Shown here: positions 11,778 to 21,385 of the stretch, piece by piece | How positions within the stretch are numbered: position 1 is the stretch's first letter | How the letters are laid out: each line of letters opens with the position of its first letter | DNA from: Elymus sibiricus | Lineage: Eukaryota; Streptophyta; Magnoliopsida; Poales; Poaceae | DNA length: 64,000 nt | NCBI GenBank assembly: GCA_039707655.1 | Contig: CM077676.1 | Coordinates: forward strand, 428,335,379-428,399,378 | Reading direction: 5' to 3' | Position numbers and translations under genes: made by a program | The notes under the pieces: model-generated | What the model was told of the DNA's origin: nothing | Seen by the model: only the letters and a program-made list of their open reading frames with translations | Databases searched by the model: none

Positions 11778-12570
11778 CTACTGATAGTCGTCGTCCACGT
11801 CGGAACTGTTGCCGAGGCCGAGGGAGCCGTCATCGTAGTCGTCCACCACCTCCTCCTCCTCCTCTTCCTTGCCGATTCCGAGGGAGTCGTCCTCGCTCAC
11901 GAGATCGATGGTGAGGTCGGCCACCGAAGCGATGATTGCATTGTGCAACCTCGCCGTGTCTACCAGGTCGTCGGGGTGGCGCTGCGGCCCCTTCGTGGAT
12001 TTGTGTAGTGCCAGGAGGAGCCCAAGAAAGTCTTCAGGGTCGCCGACCCTCTGTACTCTGCCAGCAGAGGCGGCTCCGGCTTGGGAACGAGAAGGGCATC
12101 GCGTGAGCTCGTCCGCGGCTCCGGCTTCAGCACGAGCATGGCGCCGCGCGAGCACGTCCCCGCCTCGGGCTTAGGCACGAGCAGGCCGCCGCATGAGCTA
12201 GTCCCCGGCTCTGGCTTAGGGACGCGGAGGCCGCCGCCGCGTGCTACAGAGCTTGTCCCCATCTCAGGCTTAGGGGCGAGGAGGCGCGTCGCGGAGCGCG
12301 TCTCCGGTTTGGCGCGGACGCCATCGCCGCCGCCTCCTCCTCGAGGCATGGATCACGGCGCCGAACCCTGCTCGGCCTCGTCCAGGTCGAGCTATGCGCG
12401 GCATTTGGCCATGACATCTTCGAAGGTACGCCCTTCCCAGAGAAGGCGTACCGCTCGTCAATGTTGTTGCCTGACAGCACGTAGGGGCCGTCGTGGCACT
12501 AGATGCGGGCGGCGTTGTCGGCGACCAGGATCTGCGGCCATCTCCGGTCAGCCCGGGCCGGTCTTTTCGG
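11778..12570 (-). pseudogene. Decayed coding region with KPEP repeats and acidic tail
   Basis: On the minus strand, overlapping frames fit one damaged gene. A segment near 12550-12360 contains GPYVLSGNNIDERYAFSGKG after an in-frame stop. A repetitive stretch near 12350-12060 follows, with PKPEPGTSS/PKPEAGT-type units. After a frame change, GDPEDFLGLLLALHKS leads to a tail with seven consecutive acidic residues ending near 11778. I do not recognise the family. Its position among mobile elements and its KPEP-rich composition suggest a transposon-carried gene, but a host gene relic is possible. Confidence 0.4.
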
Positions 12571-12688
12571 TTTGTTCGGTCCGGTCTTTTCGGTCTTTCA
12601 AGAATTCGGTCTTCCATAATTGAAGACCAAAATAATTTTGGTCTTTTCGGTTCTTCACTATTCGGTCTTCGATCCCGACCAAACAGAC
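12563..12688. repeat. Degenerate TTCGGTC repeat
   Basis: GGTCTTTTCGGT and related phrases recur on the plus strand, followed by inverted forms such as GAAGACCAAAAT and GACCAAACAGACC. Such (C)GGTTTTTCGGTC runs occur near the ends of some plant hAT elements. As this lies on the far side of the CACTA insertion from the hAT transposase gene, it could mark that element's left end, which is inference only. Confidence 0.4.
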
Positions 12689-12775
12689 CAAATTAATTGC
12701 TACAACTCAGATTTATGTTACTTCAAGTACCAATTGTATGCAAACTGCATGGAGTACAGAGATGCATGTGTATAC

Positions 12776-12870
12776 AGAGGTGCATGTGTACAGAGACAAG
12801 AAATGTGTGTATAGAGGTGCATGTGTACAGAGACAACAAATGTGTGTATAGAGGTGCATGTGTACATAAG
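12776..12870. repeat. Tandem repeat, 37 bp x about 2.6
   Basis: AGAGGTGCATGTGTAC begins at 12776, 12813 and 12850, a 37 bp period. A flanking block around CAATTGTATGCAA is also duplicated (near 12731 and 12889), so the array sits inside a larger local duplication. Confidence 0.8.
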
Positions 12871-13138
12871 AAAAATTCGGACAAGTAACAATTGTATGCA
12901 ATCTGCATGGATTACAGTACACCACATGAAAATCTTAAAATAGAAAATCACCACTATAGATAATCATCACTTCACCAGCAACAAGAATCATGCATGCATG
13001 CATACTCATTTATATTTGACAGCAGAAAGTAAGAAGATCAAGTCACAACAGCCCATGAAATTGACAAGCAGCGAACACCACCACCACTTAGTACTTGACA
13101 ACACACTACTAGGAAAGGGCTTATAGGTGAACCCTAAT

Positions 13139-13540
13139 GAGTGGCGGGCGGGGTGGGGCACCCGCCACAGCTATTTTGGAAAGTTTGCAGTGGCGAGTAA
13201 TAAAGTGTGCCCGCCACAGCTCCGCGCGTAACAGTAGCGGGCACAACCGAATACCCGCCACACCTACACGATATCTAATTTCTTCCCGGCCGAAAAGTGG
13301 CTATGGCGAGCGGAAGTACGCGCCCGCCACTGGTCCGTCAGGTAGGAGTGGCGAGCACAGGTAAGCGACCGCCACAGCTACATTTGGGTACCCACGCGCC
13401 AAACTATTTCAATTTTTTTCAGAGTCTGCAGTAGCGGGCTCTGTGACGCGCCCGCCACAACTATATTTGGCCACGCTGCCTCCTACCACGCATATATAGA
13501 AGTGGCGGGCTCTACTACGTGCCCGTCACAGCTACACATG
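13139..13540. repeat. Left subterminal repeats of outer CACTA
   Basis: Short motifs GTGGCGGGC, GTGGCGAGC, CCCGCCAC and GCCCGCCAC recur in both orientations at intervals of roughly 40-60 bp. Subterminal motifs of this kind bind the element's regulatory transposase subunit in studied CACTA elements; here that is an expectation only. Confidence 0.8.
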
Positions 13541-13590
13541 ACTTTATCGACCAGACCCCCCGTCGGATCTAACTACAAACGCAAACATCT

Positions 13591-15141
13591 TGATACGTCT
13601 CCAGCGTATCTATAATTTTTGATTGTTCCATGCTATTATAGTATCAATCTTGGATGTTTTATATGCAATTATATATCATTTTTTAGGACTAACCTATTAA
13701 CCTAGTGCCCAGTTCCAGTTGCTGTTTTTTGCCTGTTTTTGCCTTTTTAGAAAATCATTATCAAACGGAGTCCAAACGAAGAAAAAACTTTGGATTAATT
13801 TTTTTCTGGACCAGAAGGGACCTTAGAAGCTTCGGGAGAAGACCAGAAGAGTCACGAGGGAACAACAAGCCCGGAGGGCGCGCCCAGGGGGTTAGGCGCG
13901 CCCCCAGGCTTGTGGGCCCCTTGTGGCACCTCTTGACCTAATTCCAGCGCTATAAATTCCAAAATATTTCCCGTATACCAGAAAGACAGAAGAGAAAACC
14001 TTTCTGCCGCCGCAAGCCTCTGTTCTTCCGCGATCCCATCTGGAGGCCTTTTCCGGTACCCTACCGGAGGGTGAATTGATCACGGAGGGCTTCTTCATCA
14101 ACCTTGCCGCCCTTCCGATGATGTGTGAGTAGTTTACCACAGACCTACGGGTCCATAGCTAGTAGCTAGATGGCTTCTTCTCTCTCTTTGATCTTCAATA
14201 CAATGTTCTCCTCGATGTTCTTGGAATTCTATCCGATGTAATCTTCTTTTGCGGTGTGTTTGTTGGGATCCGATGAATTGTGGGTTTATCATCAGATTAT
14301 TCATGAGAAATATTTGAGTCTTCTCTGAACTCTTTTATGCATGATTGTTATAGCTTTGTATTTCTCTCCGATCTATCCGTTTGGTTTGGCCAACTAGATT
14401 AATTTATCTTGCAATGGGAGAGGTGCCTTGTGATGGGTTCAATCTTGCGGTGCTCAATCCCAGTGACAGAAAGGGACATGACACGTATTTGTATTGTCGC
14501 CATTAAGGATGAAAAGATGGGGTTTAATCATATTGCTTGAGTTTACTTTGTCTACATCATGTCATCTTGCTTAAGGCGTTACTCTGTTTTATACTTAATA
14601 CCCTAGATGCATGCTGGATAGCGGTCGATGGGTGGAGTAATAGTAGTAGATGCAGGCAGGAGTCGGTCTACTTGTCTCGGACGTGACGCCTATATACATG
14701 ATCATTGTCTTGAATCCGTCATAACTATGCGCTTTTCTATCAATTGCCCAACAGTAATTTGTTTACCCACCGTATGCTATGTGTTCGAGAGAGAAGCATC
14801 TAGTGAAAACTATGGCCCCCGGGTCTACCTTTATCATATATTAAAATCCAAAAATACCTTGCTGTAATTTATTTACTTTTATTTTATTTTACAAGTTACT
14901 TTTCTATCTATCATTATCAGTATTAATCCTTGCAAGTAACCGCTAAGGGGATTGACAACCCTCTTATTTGCGTTGGGTGCAAGTGTTTGCTTTTGTGTGT
15001 GTAGGTGCTGCTAACGAGGTTCTGTGTGGTTCTTCTACTGGATTGATAACTTTGGTTCTTAACTGAGGGAAATACTTATCTCTACTGTACTGCACCATCC
15101 TCTCCTCTTCGGGGAAATCCCAACACAGTTCACAAGTAGCA
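13591..15141 (+). repeat. Left (5') LTR of the non-autonomous element
   Basis: 1551 bp, TGATACGTCTCC to ACAAGTAGCA. It is similar throughout to 24210-25732 and, less closely, to the solo LTR at 38505-40064. Scattered substitutions relative to the right LTR indicate an older insertion than the minus-strand BARE/Angela copy. Confidence 0.88.
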
Positions 15142-15353
15142 GGAAGAATTTCTGGCGCCGTTGCTAGGGAGACATCACCAAAACTTATCAAGTACCTTCG
15201 CATAAACTATCATCCACTTGCATTTATTTTCATTTGCCTTTTATTTGCATTTGCCTCTCGTTTTCATCTCCCCCACTTCTAAAACAATTTTACAAAAACA
15301 CAAAAATATTTTCATTTGCTTGTTTGCTAGTTTGTTTGTTTGAAATTGCTACC

Positions 15354-15848
15354 ATGTCTGAGTTTGTTATTGAAAAGGGCAAGGATGGTAAAATACCTAA
15401 GATAGAAATTCTCTCGGATTTGGATACTAAATTTTTTGTGACGGGAAGTGGGAATATCATAGGAAAATGTGTTATCCAAGAATTCTTTACTTGTACGGTA
15501 ACTTTGGTTTGTAATGACATCCCCATTTTTAAAAGAACCAATAGTTACGCCGAAGCTATTTCTGCACTTGTCCTTAAACTTGAAAGAAGATTTATACATA
15601 CTCATCCCACCTTGCAAAGAATATTCTACGAGCTACCGGTTATAAAAAACCCTAAGGCTAAAAAGATAGCTACTCTTATCCTTATGAATGAATTTGATTA
15701 CATAGTTCGAGAAGCTAGGGAGATTTTTTATTTTTATAATATGAGTCATAAAAACCCTGTGATAGATGAAATTTTATATGATGAAGATTATATGATGAGA
15801 TATGTATTTGGTGATGATCTTGCCTATGATGAAAATACTAAAAAGTAA
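15354..15848 (+). CDS. 164-aa protein of unknown function in non-autonomous LTR element
   Basis: An uninterrupted frame from ATG 15354 (context ACCATGTCTG, a reasonable plant start) to TAA at 15848, about 200 bases inside the primer-binding site, where gag would normally start. It begins MSEFVIEKGKDGK and contains GSGNIIGKCVIQEFF and an acidic, tyrosine-rich C-terminus. It has no zinc knuckle, protease motif or membrane segment that I can see, and I do not recognise the family. Upstream in-frame codons extend the frame to about 15234 without an ATG, so 15354 is preferred. Its survival in an element with diverged LTRs suggests either recent inactivation or selection across copies; it could be a reduced gag-like protein. 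Confidence 0.6.
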   Translation: MSEFVIEKGKDGKIPKIEILSDLDTKFFVTGSGNIIGKCVIQEFFTCTVTLVCNDIPIFKRTNSYAEAISALVLKLERRFIHTHPTLQRIFYELPVIKNPKAKKIATLILMNEFDYIVREAREIFYFYNMSHKNPVIDEILYDEDYMMRYVFGDDLAYDENTKK

Positions 15849-16058
15849 GTCCCTCCTTTACATATTATCCAACAAGTTTTCAATGGTATTAATCAAAAAT
15901 ATTCTTGGATCGTGAAAGGGAATCAACAAGGATTTGATGAACGTCACCTTAATAATGATAAAATCTTGATTGATCATGTGTTTCCCATTGTTTTTGAAAA
16001 GTCTCTCGATGAGCACACACTCCAAGATCCAAAAACGAAGGATGACAACACTTGAAAC
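15849..16058 (+). other. Internal domain of LTR element up to CACTA insertion
   Basis: Continues directly after the 164-aa frame and is cut at 16059 by the inner CACTA. AAC at 16056-16058 is the left target duplication. No separate gene is visible. Confidence 0.6.
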
Positions 16059-16077
16059 CACTACTGGAATCAGGATC

Positions 16078-16560
16078 TTTGCCGTCAGCCATGGCTGACG
16101 GCAAAGGCATGCATTGCGGACGGCAAAGGTCTTTGCCGTCTGCCAGCAGACGGCAAAGCAACCGGCATAGCGAGCCACGGTAAAGGGCACTTTGCCGTCT
16201 GCTGGCAGACGGCAAAGATGCAAAGGTCTTTGCCGTCTGCCAGCAGACGGCAAAGGGCATGGACGGCACACGCGGCAGCTTAGGTCCGTTAAGGGGTTAA
16301 CGGCGTGCTTGTCGTCTACTAGCAGACGGCAAAGTGGCCAAATAGGCCAGCCCAGCTCCGCACAGATAGCTGCCACGTGTCTCGCTATGCCGTCTGCTGG
16401 CAGACGGCAAAGACGCAAAGTTCTTTGCCGTCTGCCAGCAGACGGCAAAGCAACCACATAGGCCAGCCCAGCTCCGCACAGATAGCTGCCACGTGTCTCG
16501 CTATGCCGTCTGCTGGCAGATGGCAAAGACGCAAACTTCTTTGCCGTCTGCCAGCAGACG
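16078..16560. repeat. Left subterminal palindromes of inner CACTA
   Basis: About nine copies of TTTGCCGTCTGC(C/T)(A/G)GCAGACGGCAAAG or close variants, the outermost being TTTGCCGTCAGC-CATG-GCTGACGGCAAAG. Each can form a hairpin with 12-13 bp arms. A longer unit including GCCACGTGTCTCGCTATGCC is repeated near 16370 and 16490. The transposase reading frame runs into these repeats before stopping. Confidence 0.85.
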
Positions 16561-19065
16561 AAATGGTCCGCCATTCTTCGACATCCAACGCTATTGCTTT
16601 CGAAGCACCGGCTGGTGCGAGCTTCCCTTTGAATAGGATGAGGTTGGATCGACCTTTTTCATGGTCGCCATCATTGTACCGAGGCTTCGGATTATGCAAA
16701 TGACAATTCTTGGCTTTGTAGTGTGTTGTCACGAAGTTTGCCGCCTCCTCAATAATGAATGCCTCGGCCATCGATGCTTCAATTCTATGTTTATTTTTAC
16801 ATTTTGCTCGAAGCGTTTTCTGCATCCTCTCAGTTGCGAAGCACCAACGATTTTGCACGGCCCCCCCCAATCTTGCCTCGGTCGGGAGATGCAAAATCAA
16901 ATGCTGCATTGGATTAAAGAATCCCGGTGGAAAGATCTTTTCTAACTTGCAGATCAACTCCGGCGCCAACTCTTCCAGTTCGTCTAGCACGTCAGGTGAT
17001 AGTTCTTTCGCACAAAGAGCACGGAAGAAATAGCTCAGCTCTGCCAGTACTAGCCATTCATCCTCAGGGATAAAGCCACGCAACATCACCGGCATTACCC
17101 GCTCAAGCCATATGTGCCAATCATGACTCTTGAGACCAAATATTTTCAATTTGTCAATACTCGCTCCCCTCTTTAGATTCGCTGCATACCCATCGGGGAA
17201 CATCAACTGCATTTTCACCCACAAGATCATTTCCCTCATAGCTGGCCTTCCAAGATTGAACCATGCCTTTGGCTTCCTCCAGTTCTTCTTTCCTTTCGGT
17301 TGTCGCATGTTTTGTAACGGTCTATCACATAGAGCCTCCTGATCGACTCTAGCCTTAGGATTATCCTTCGACTTCCCCTCGATGTCGAACAATGTACCAA
17401 AAAGGGCCTCGGCGATATTCTTTTCAGTGTGCATCACGTCGATGTTGTGTGGGCAAAGGAGGTCTTTAAAGTAAGGCAGATCCCACAAGCATATCTTGTG
17501 AGTCCAGGCGTGTTCCGAATTATACCGTTTGAAATATCCTGGACGCTCTGGATCAGGCTCGAGAGCGTTTATCTGATCCAGGGTCTGTTGGCCTGTCAAT
17601 GAAGGTGGTGCAGAGTTTTTGACAACTCTACCTTTCATGAAATTTTTCTTGTCTTTTCTGAACTTATGGCCAGGATCCAGGAACTGTCTATGCAAGTCGA
17701 AGCAAGAATACTTGCGACCCGCCTGCAGCCAACGGAACTGAAGAGCTGCCTTGCATGTGGGGCACGGGAACCTTCCATGCACACACCAGCCAACGAATAG
17801 CGCATACGCCGGCAAGTCATGCGTCGAGTACATGTACCACACATGCATTTTGAAGTTTTGTTTTGTAGCGGCGTCATATGTCTTGATCCCATTATCCCAA
17901 GCTTCTTGCAATTCATCCTTAAGCGGCTGCATGTACACATTCATATTCTTCCCCGGATAGTTGGGCCCTGGAATTATCAACGTCAAGAAAATGTTCTTTC
18001 TTTTCATAATCTCTCCGGGGGGAGATTGAGTGGAATGACAAATACAGGCCAACAACTGTATTGGGTTGCCGTCATACCAAACACTTGGAACCCATCTGTG
18101 CTGATGGCGACTCGAGGATGCCTTGGATCTACCGCTTTGTCCTTATGTAATGCATCGAAGTGCTTCCACGCAAAAGCGTCTGAAGTGTGTCCCAACATCG
18201 GATTCCCATCTGCATCTAGTTCGGTTCTTTTGCCCAATTTATGCCACGTCATCTGTCTGGCCGTCTCTTCGACCATGAAAAGACGTTGAAGTCTTGGTAT
18301 GATTGGCATATACCGAAGAACATTAACTGGGATTTTGGTCTGACTCTTCTCACCCATACCGTTGTCTACCACAACATACCTGGAAGACTTGCAAATGGGA
18401 CAATAGTTCAAGCCCGCATACTCAAGCCTAAATAAGGCACATCCATTCTCACAGGCATCTATCTTCTCATAGGGCATCTTAAGCGCACGTAGGATTTTGT
18501 CCGACTGGTACAAGTTTGCTGGCAATACATGGCCTTTGGGTAGAAATCGTCCAAATATCATCATCATCGCGTCGTAGCATTCTCTGCCTAGGTTGAACTG
18601 AGCCTTCAGAGCCATTACTTGCGCCATGGCATCCAGCTGACAAAGCTCAGTGTGCTCGTGGAGAGGACGTTTTGAAGACTCCAACATTTCATAGAAGGCC
18701 TTTGCAGATTCCTCCATCTCATCGTCCGAATCCCGAGCATCATCAAAGTCTTGCACCATGTCTTCGATCCCGGTACCATGCTCGTCGGTGCGACGACGAA
18801 CCACCTCAGCTCTGGCACGTTGGGCAGACTCACCATGAAATCTCCACACCGTATAATCAGTCGTAAAACCCCACTTCTGCAAGTGTTTACCCATTTCATC
18901 CCGTGTCCACTTTTTATGGTTGTCGCACCGGACACAGGGGCACCAGGTTATTTCCTGGCCATTTGCAAATGCGGCGCTCAGAAACCCCTTGGTTTTTGTT
19001 AACCATTCAATGGTCATTTCTTTCTGACTAGGGTGACCGGTGTACATCCAAGCACGATCACTCAT
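16385..19065 (-). pseudogene. CACTA transposase (TNP2 / Transposase_21 type), one frameshift
   Basis: Transposase that would excise and integrate CACTA elements. It starts at ATG 19065 with SDRAWMYTG, typical of the transposase-associated N-terminal domain, including a CPCVRC pair and a C-x2-C (CPIC) further on. Next comes the TNP2 catalytic region across NGCALFRLEYAGLNYCPIC, WKHFDALH and GWCVHGRFPCPTCK, with HNIDVMHTEKNIAEALFGTL near 17440. A C-terminal region resembling DUF4218 has FFRALCAKELSPDVL and HLILHLPTEARLGG. The frame breaks once near 18018, where a C run appears one base short; the two halves otherwise join smoothly. The end, at TAG 16385, lies in the subterminal palindromes. There are no other stops, so this copy is nearly intact. 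Confidence 0.88.
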
Positions 19066-19198
19066 CTTGCCTACCTACTAAACACACAAGAAATATATAT
19101 ATAATTCATCATCTATATTCATCCGTTAATCAAGTTTGTCAGTTTTATTACGTCCATGCAACCTACACGCTAATAGGTAGAGATAGGTCCTAATCCCA

Positions 19199-19414
19199 CC
19201 CGAGTATGTGTAGATTGGGTTCGTTTTCCCATGCTCTGCTCCGGATCCGACGCAGAATTTCGGCAGCACCTCCCCGCTGTTCTCCTGATACACGTCTCGG
19301 CAATAAGCAGAGAGGATGTGTACCCGGAGAACAACAGGGAGGCACTGACGAAATTCCGCATCGGATCCGGAGCAGAGCATAAGGGAAAACGAACCCAATC
19401 TACACATACTCGGG
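19199..19414. repeat. 216 bp imperfect inverted repeat (hairpin)
   Basis: The arm from CCCGAGTATGTGTAGATTGG (19199 onward) pairs with its near-perfect complement ending at 19414. The arms are about 95 bp each, around a short centre near 19295-19318. It lies just upstream of the transposase start, in its probable promoter or 5' leader. A second hairpin follows at 19439-19502. Confidence 0.85.
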
Positions 19415-19438
19415 CTGTCCATGGATAACGTTGGACAA

Positions 19439-19502
19439 TTCGAAAGGATGGCGGTTATAAATATGCAAAGACATGCATATTTATAGATGCCGCCCTTTCG
19501 AA
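19439..19502. repeat. 64 bp inverted repeat (hairpin)
   Basis: TTCGAAAGGATGGCGG pairs with CCGCCCTTTCGAA, and TATAAATATGC with GCATATTTATA, leaving a small AAAGACAT-type loop. The arms are about 28 bp with few mismatches. They contain TATA-like sequence, so the hairpin may overlap the transposase promoter. Confidence 0.8.
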
Positions 19503-19878
19503 CGGGAGACGCATACTGGTCACGCATACTGATGATTGAAGACACCTATAGCTAGCAAGTTTCATCGGCACGAAGACCGGAACAGAGCAAATTAAGGGGG
19601 GAGGAGGAGATGTCATTTGTGCTCACCCATGAACGCAGGGGCGGAGCTCGTCGAACGCACGGGGAGGTCGTCGAACGCACCGGGCGGTCGTCGAACACCA
19701 GACCCTCGCAGCGACGAAACAACTGCACATTTAAATCCACCCGATCAACACTAATATATATGATGTTTTTCATAACAAAATCGGAAAATATATGACCTAA
19801 CTCATAATTCACAAATATATGACCCCGTCGGCCTCTGGAAGGCCGAAGAGCACCTTTTCGGTCAACAGGAGGCCGAAG

Positions 19879-20252
19879 AGGTGTCAGGGGTAGGGGGTGT
19901 CGGGGGTGTCGTGTCTGGGTGTCGTGGTGTCGGGGTGTCGTGGTGTCGTGTCGGGGTCGTGGTGTCGTGTCGGGGTCGGGGTGTCGGGGTGTCAGGGGTG
20001 TCGTGTCTGGGTGTCGTGGTGTCGGGGTGTGGTGTCGGACTGTCGGGGTGTCGGGGTGTCGGGGTGTTGTGGTGTCGGGGTGTCGTGTCGGGGTCGGGGT
20101 GTCGTGTCGGGGTCGGGGTGTCGGGGTGTCAGGGGTGTCGTGTCTGGGTGTCGTGGTGTCGGGGTGTGGTGTCGGGCTGTCGGGGTGTCGGGGTGTCGGG
20201 TCGGGGTCGGGGTGTCGGGTCGGGGTTGGGATGTCGGGTCGGGGTGTCGTTT
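19879..20252. repeat. GGTGTCG minisatellite
   Basis: A dense array of GGTGTCGGGGTGTCG-type units with larger-order repetition, strongly G-rich on the plus strand. Frames on both strands here (GVGVSG or HPDTTTPR peptides) are repeat artefacts. Confidence 0.85.
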
Positions 20253-20253
20253 T

Positions 20254-20318
20254 CTTCTTCATCCTCGTCTTCTTTTTTTCCTCTTTTTTCCTTTTCTTCT
20301 TCTTCCTCTTCTTCCTCT

Positions 20319-20350
<32 letters not shown>

Positions 20351-20556
20351 TTCTTTTTTCTTCTCCTCCTCTTCTTTCCCTTTTTCTTCTTCTTCTTATT
20401 TTCTTCTCCTCCTCTTCTTCTTCTTCTTCCTTCTTTTCCTTTTTCCTCTTCTTCTTCTCCTTCTCCTTCTTCTTCTTCTTCTTCTTTTCCTTTCTCCCTC
20501 TTCTTCTACTTTTTCTGTTTTTTTTTCATCTTTCTTCTTCCTCTTCTATTTATCTA
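20254..20556. repeat. TTC/TCT polypyrimidine tract
   Basis: About 300 bases of almost pure pyrimidine (CTT and TCCTCTT units). It could form triplex DNA. It is followed at 20553-20630 by CTAAAC/CCTAAA-type short repeats, which have a 6-base period and are not the 7-base plant telomere repeat. Confidence 0.9.
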
Positions 20557-20639
20557 AACCTAAACCTAAACCTAGCATTAAACCTAAAACTAAACCTAAA
20601 CCTAGCACTAAACCTAGAACTAAACAGGAAATAACAGAA

Positions 20640-20995
20640 AAAAACAGAAAAAAATGGAGCTCACCTTGCTCCGGCGAGGTCGGTCGGTGGAGGCTGGCCG
20701 CGGGGAGGGGGCCGCTGGAGGAAGGCCGAGGGCTCCGGCGGCGGGGCGGGGTGGCGCAGGGGCCGCGGGGAGGGTTCCGGCGGCGGGGCAGGGTGGCCGC
20801 CGCGGCCTGGGTCCGGTGGGCGGGACGGGCGGGCTGGCCGGCGGCGGGGCTGGCTCCGGGGGCGGGACGGGCGGGCTGGCCTGCGGCGGGGCTGGCTCCG
20901 GGGGCGGGGCTGGCCGGCGGCGGCGACAAAAGGAGGAGAGGGCGCGGGAGGGAGAGAGAGAGAGAGAGGGGGGGGGGGGGGAGACGGCCGCCCGT
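20640..20995. other. GC-rich zone with (GA)n and G tract in inner CACTA
   Basis: Repeats of GGCTGGCTCCGGGGGCGGG and GGCGGGGC, then GAGAGAGAGAG followed by about 14 G near 20950-20982. In this orientation it sits between the polypyrimidine tract and the right subterminal repeats. No convincing gene. Confidence 0.6.
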
Positions 20996-21005
20996 TAAGT
21001 GGCAC

Positions 21006-21372
21006 CTCTTTGCCGTCTGCTAGCGGACGGCAAAGAGGGTGACCGTTAGGGCTCCCCCACGTCACTTCTTTGCCGTCTGCTAGCAGACGGCAAAGGAGGT
21101 ACATTGCCATCTGTCCCCTCTTTGCCGTCTGCCAGCAGACGGCAAAGAAGTTGACCTAGCCACGCCGTGCCCCGTGGGGCCCACCTGGGTCTTTGCTGTC
21201 TGCCTTTGACCTTTTTGCCGTCAGCTGGCAGACGGCAAAGAACCAGCTGATGGCAAAGAGCCTCTTTGCCATGCGTTGGTTCTTTGATGTCTGCTTTCCA
21301 CAAGCAGACGGCAAAGAGCCTCTTTGCCATGAGCTGGCAGACGGCAAAGATCTGGCAGACGGCAAAATTCCA
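21006..21372. repeat. Right subterminal palindromes of inner CACTA
   Basis: Several copies of CTTTGCCGTCTGC...GCAGACGGCAAAG or decayed halves, for example near 21008, 21068, 21120, 21213 and 21300-21366, matching those at the left end. Confidence 0.85.
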
Positions 21373-21385
21373 GATTCCAGTAGTG

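Larger units (their letters stand above)
16059..21385 (-). mobile_element. CACTA transposon (inner) with transposase gene
   Basis: Ends: CACTACTGGAATCAGGA at 16059 and the complement of CACTACTGGAATCTGGA finishing at 21385, so the terminal inverted repeats agree at 16 of 17 bases. AAC flanks both sides (16056-16058 and 21386-21388). It is 5327 bp long. Both ends carry perfect short palindromes of the form CTTTGCCGTCTGC-2 nt-GCAGACGGCAAAG. A TNP2-type transposase gene reads on the minus strand. It is inserted in the internal region of the non-autonomous LTR retrotransposon. Confidence 0.93.

Noticed and set aside
12697..12954. Cys/His/Tyr-rich frames on both strands
   Set aside because: They arise from the 37 bp tandem repeat.
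16078..16560. Possible CRISPR-like array of regularly repeated palindromes
   Set aside because: Spacing is irregular, the genome is plant, and the repeats are subterminal motifs of a CACTA element.
18055..18055. Start of a separate 556-codon protein at a TTG
   Set aside because: TTG is not a plausible plant start here; the frame continues the upstream transposase after a one-base shift.
20553..20630. Telomere-like CCTAAA repeats
   Set aside because: The unit is six bases and degenerate, not the seven-base CCCTAAA of plants, and it lies inside a CACTA element.
19881..21023. Plus-strand 380-codon frame rich in Gly/Val/Ser then Ser/Phe/Leu runs
   Set aside because: It is generated by the GGTGTCG minisatellite and the TTC polypyrimidine tract; similar artefact frames occur in all three phases and on the opposite strand.
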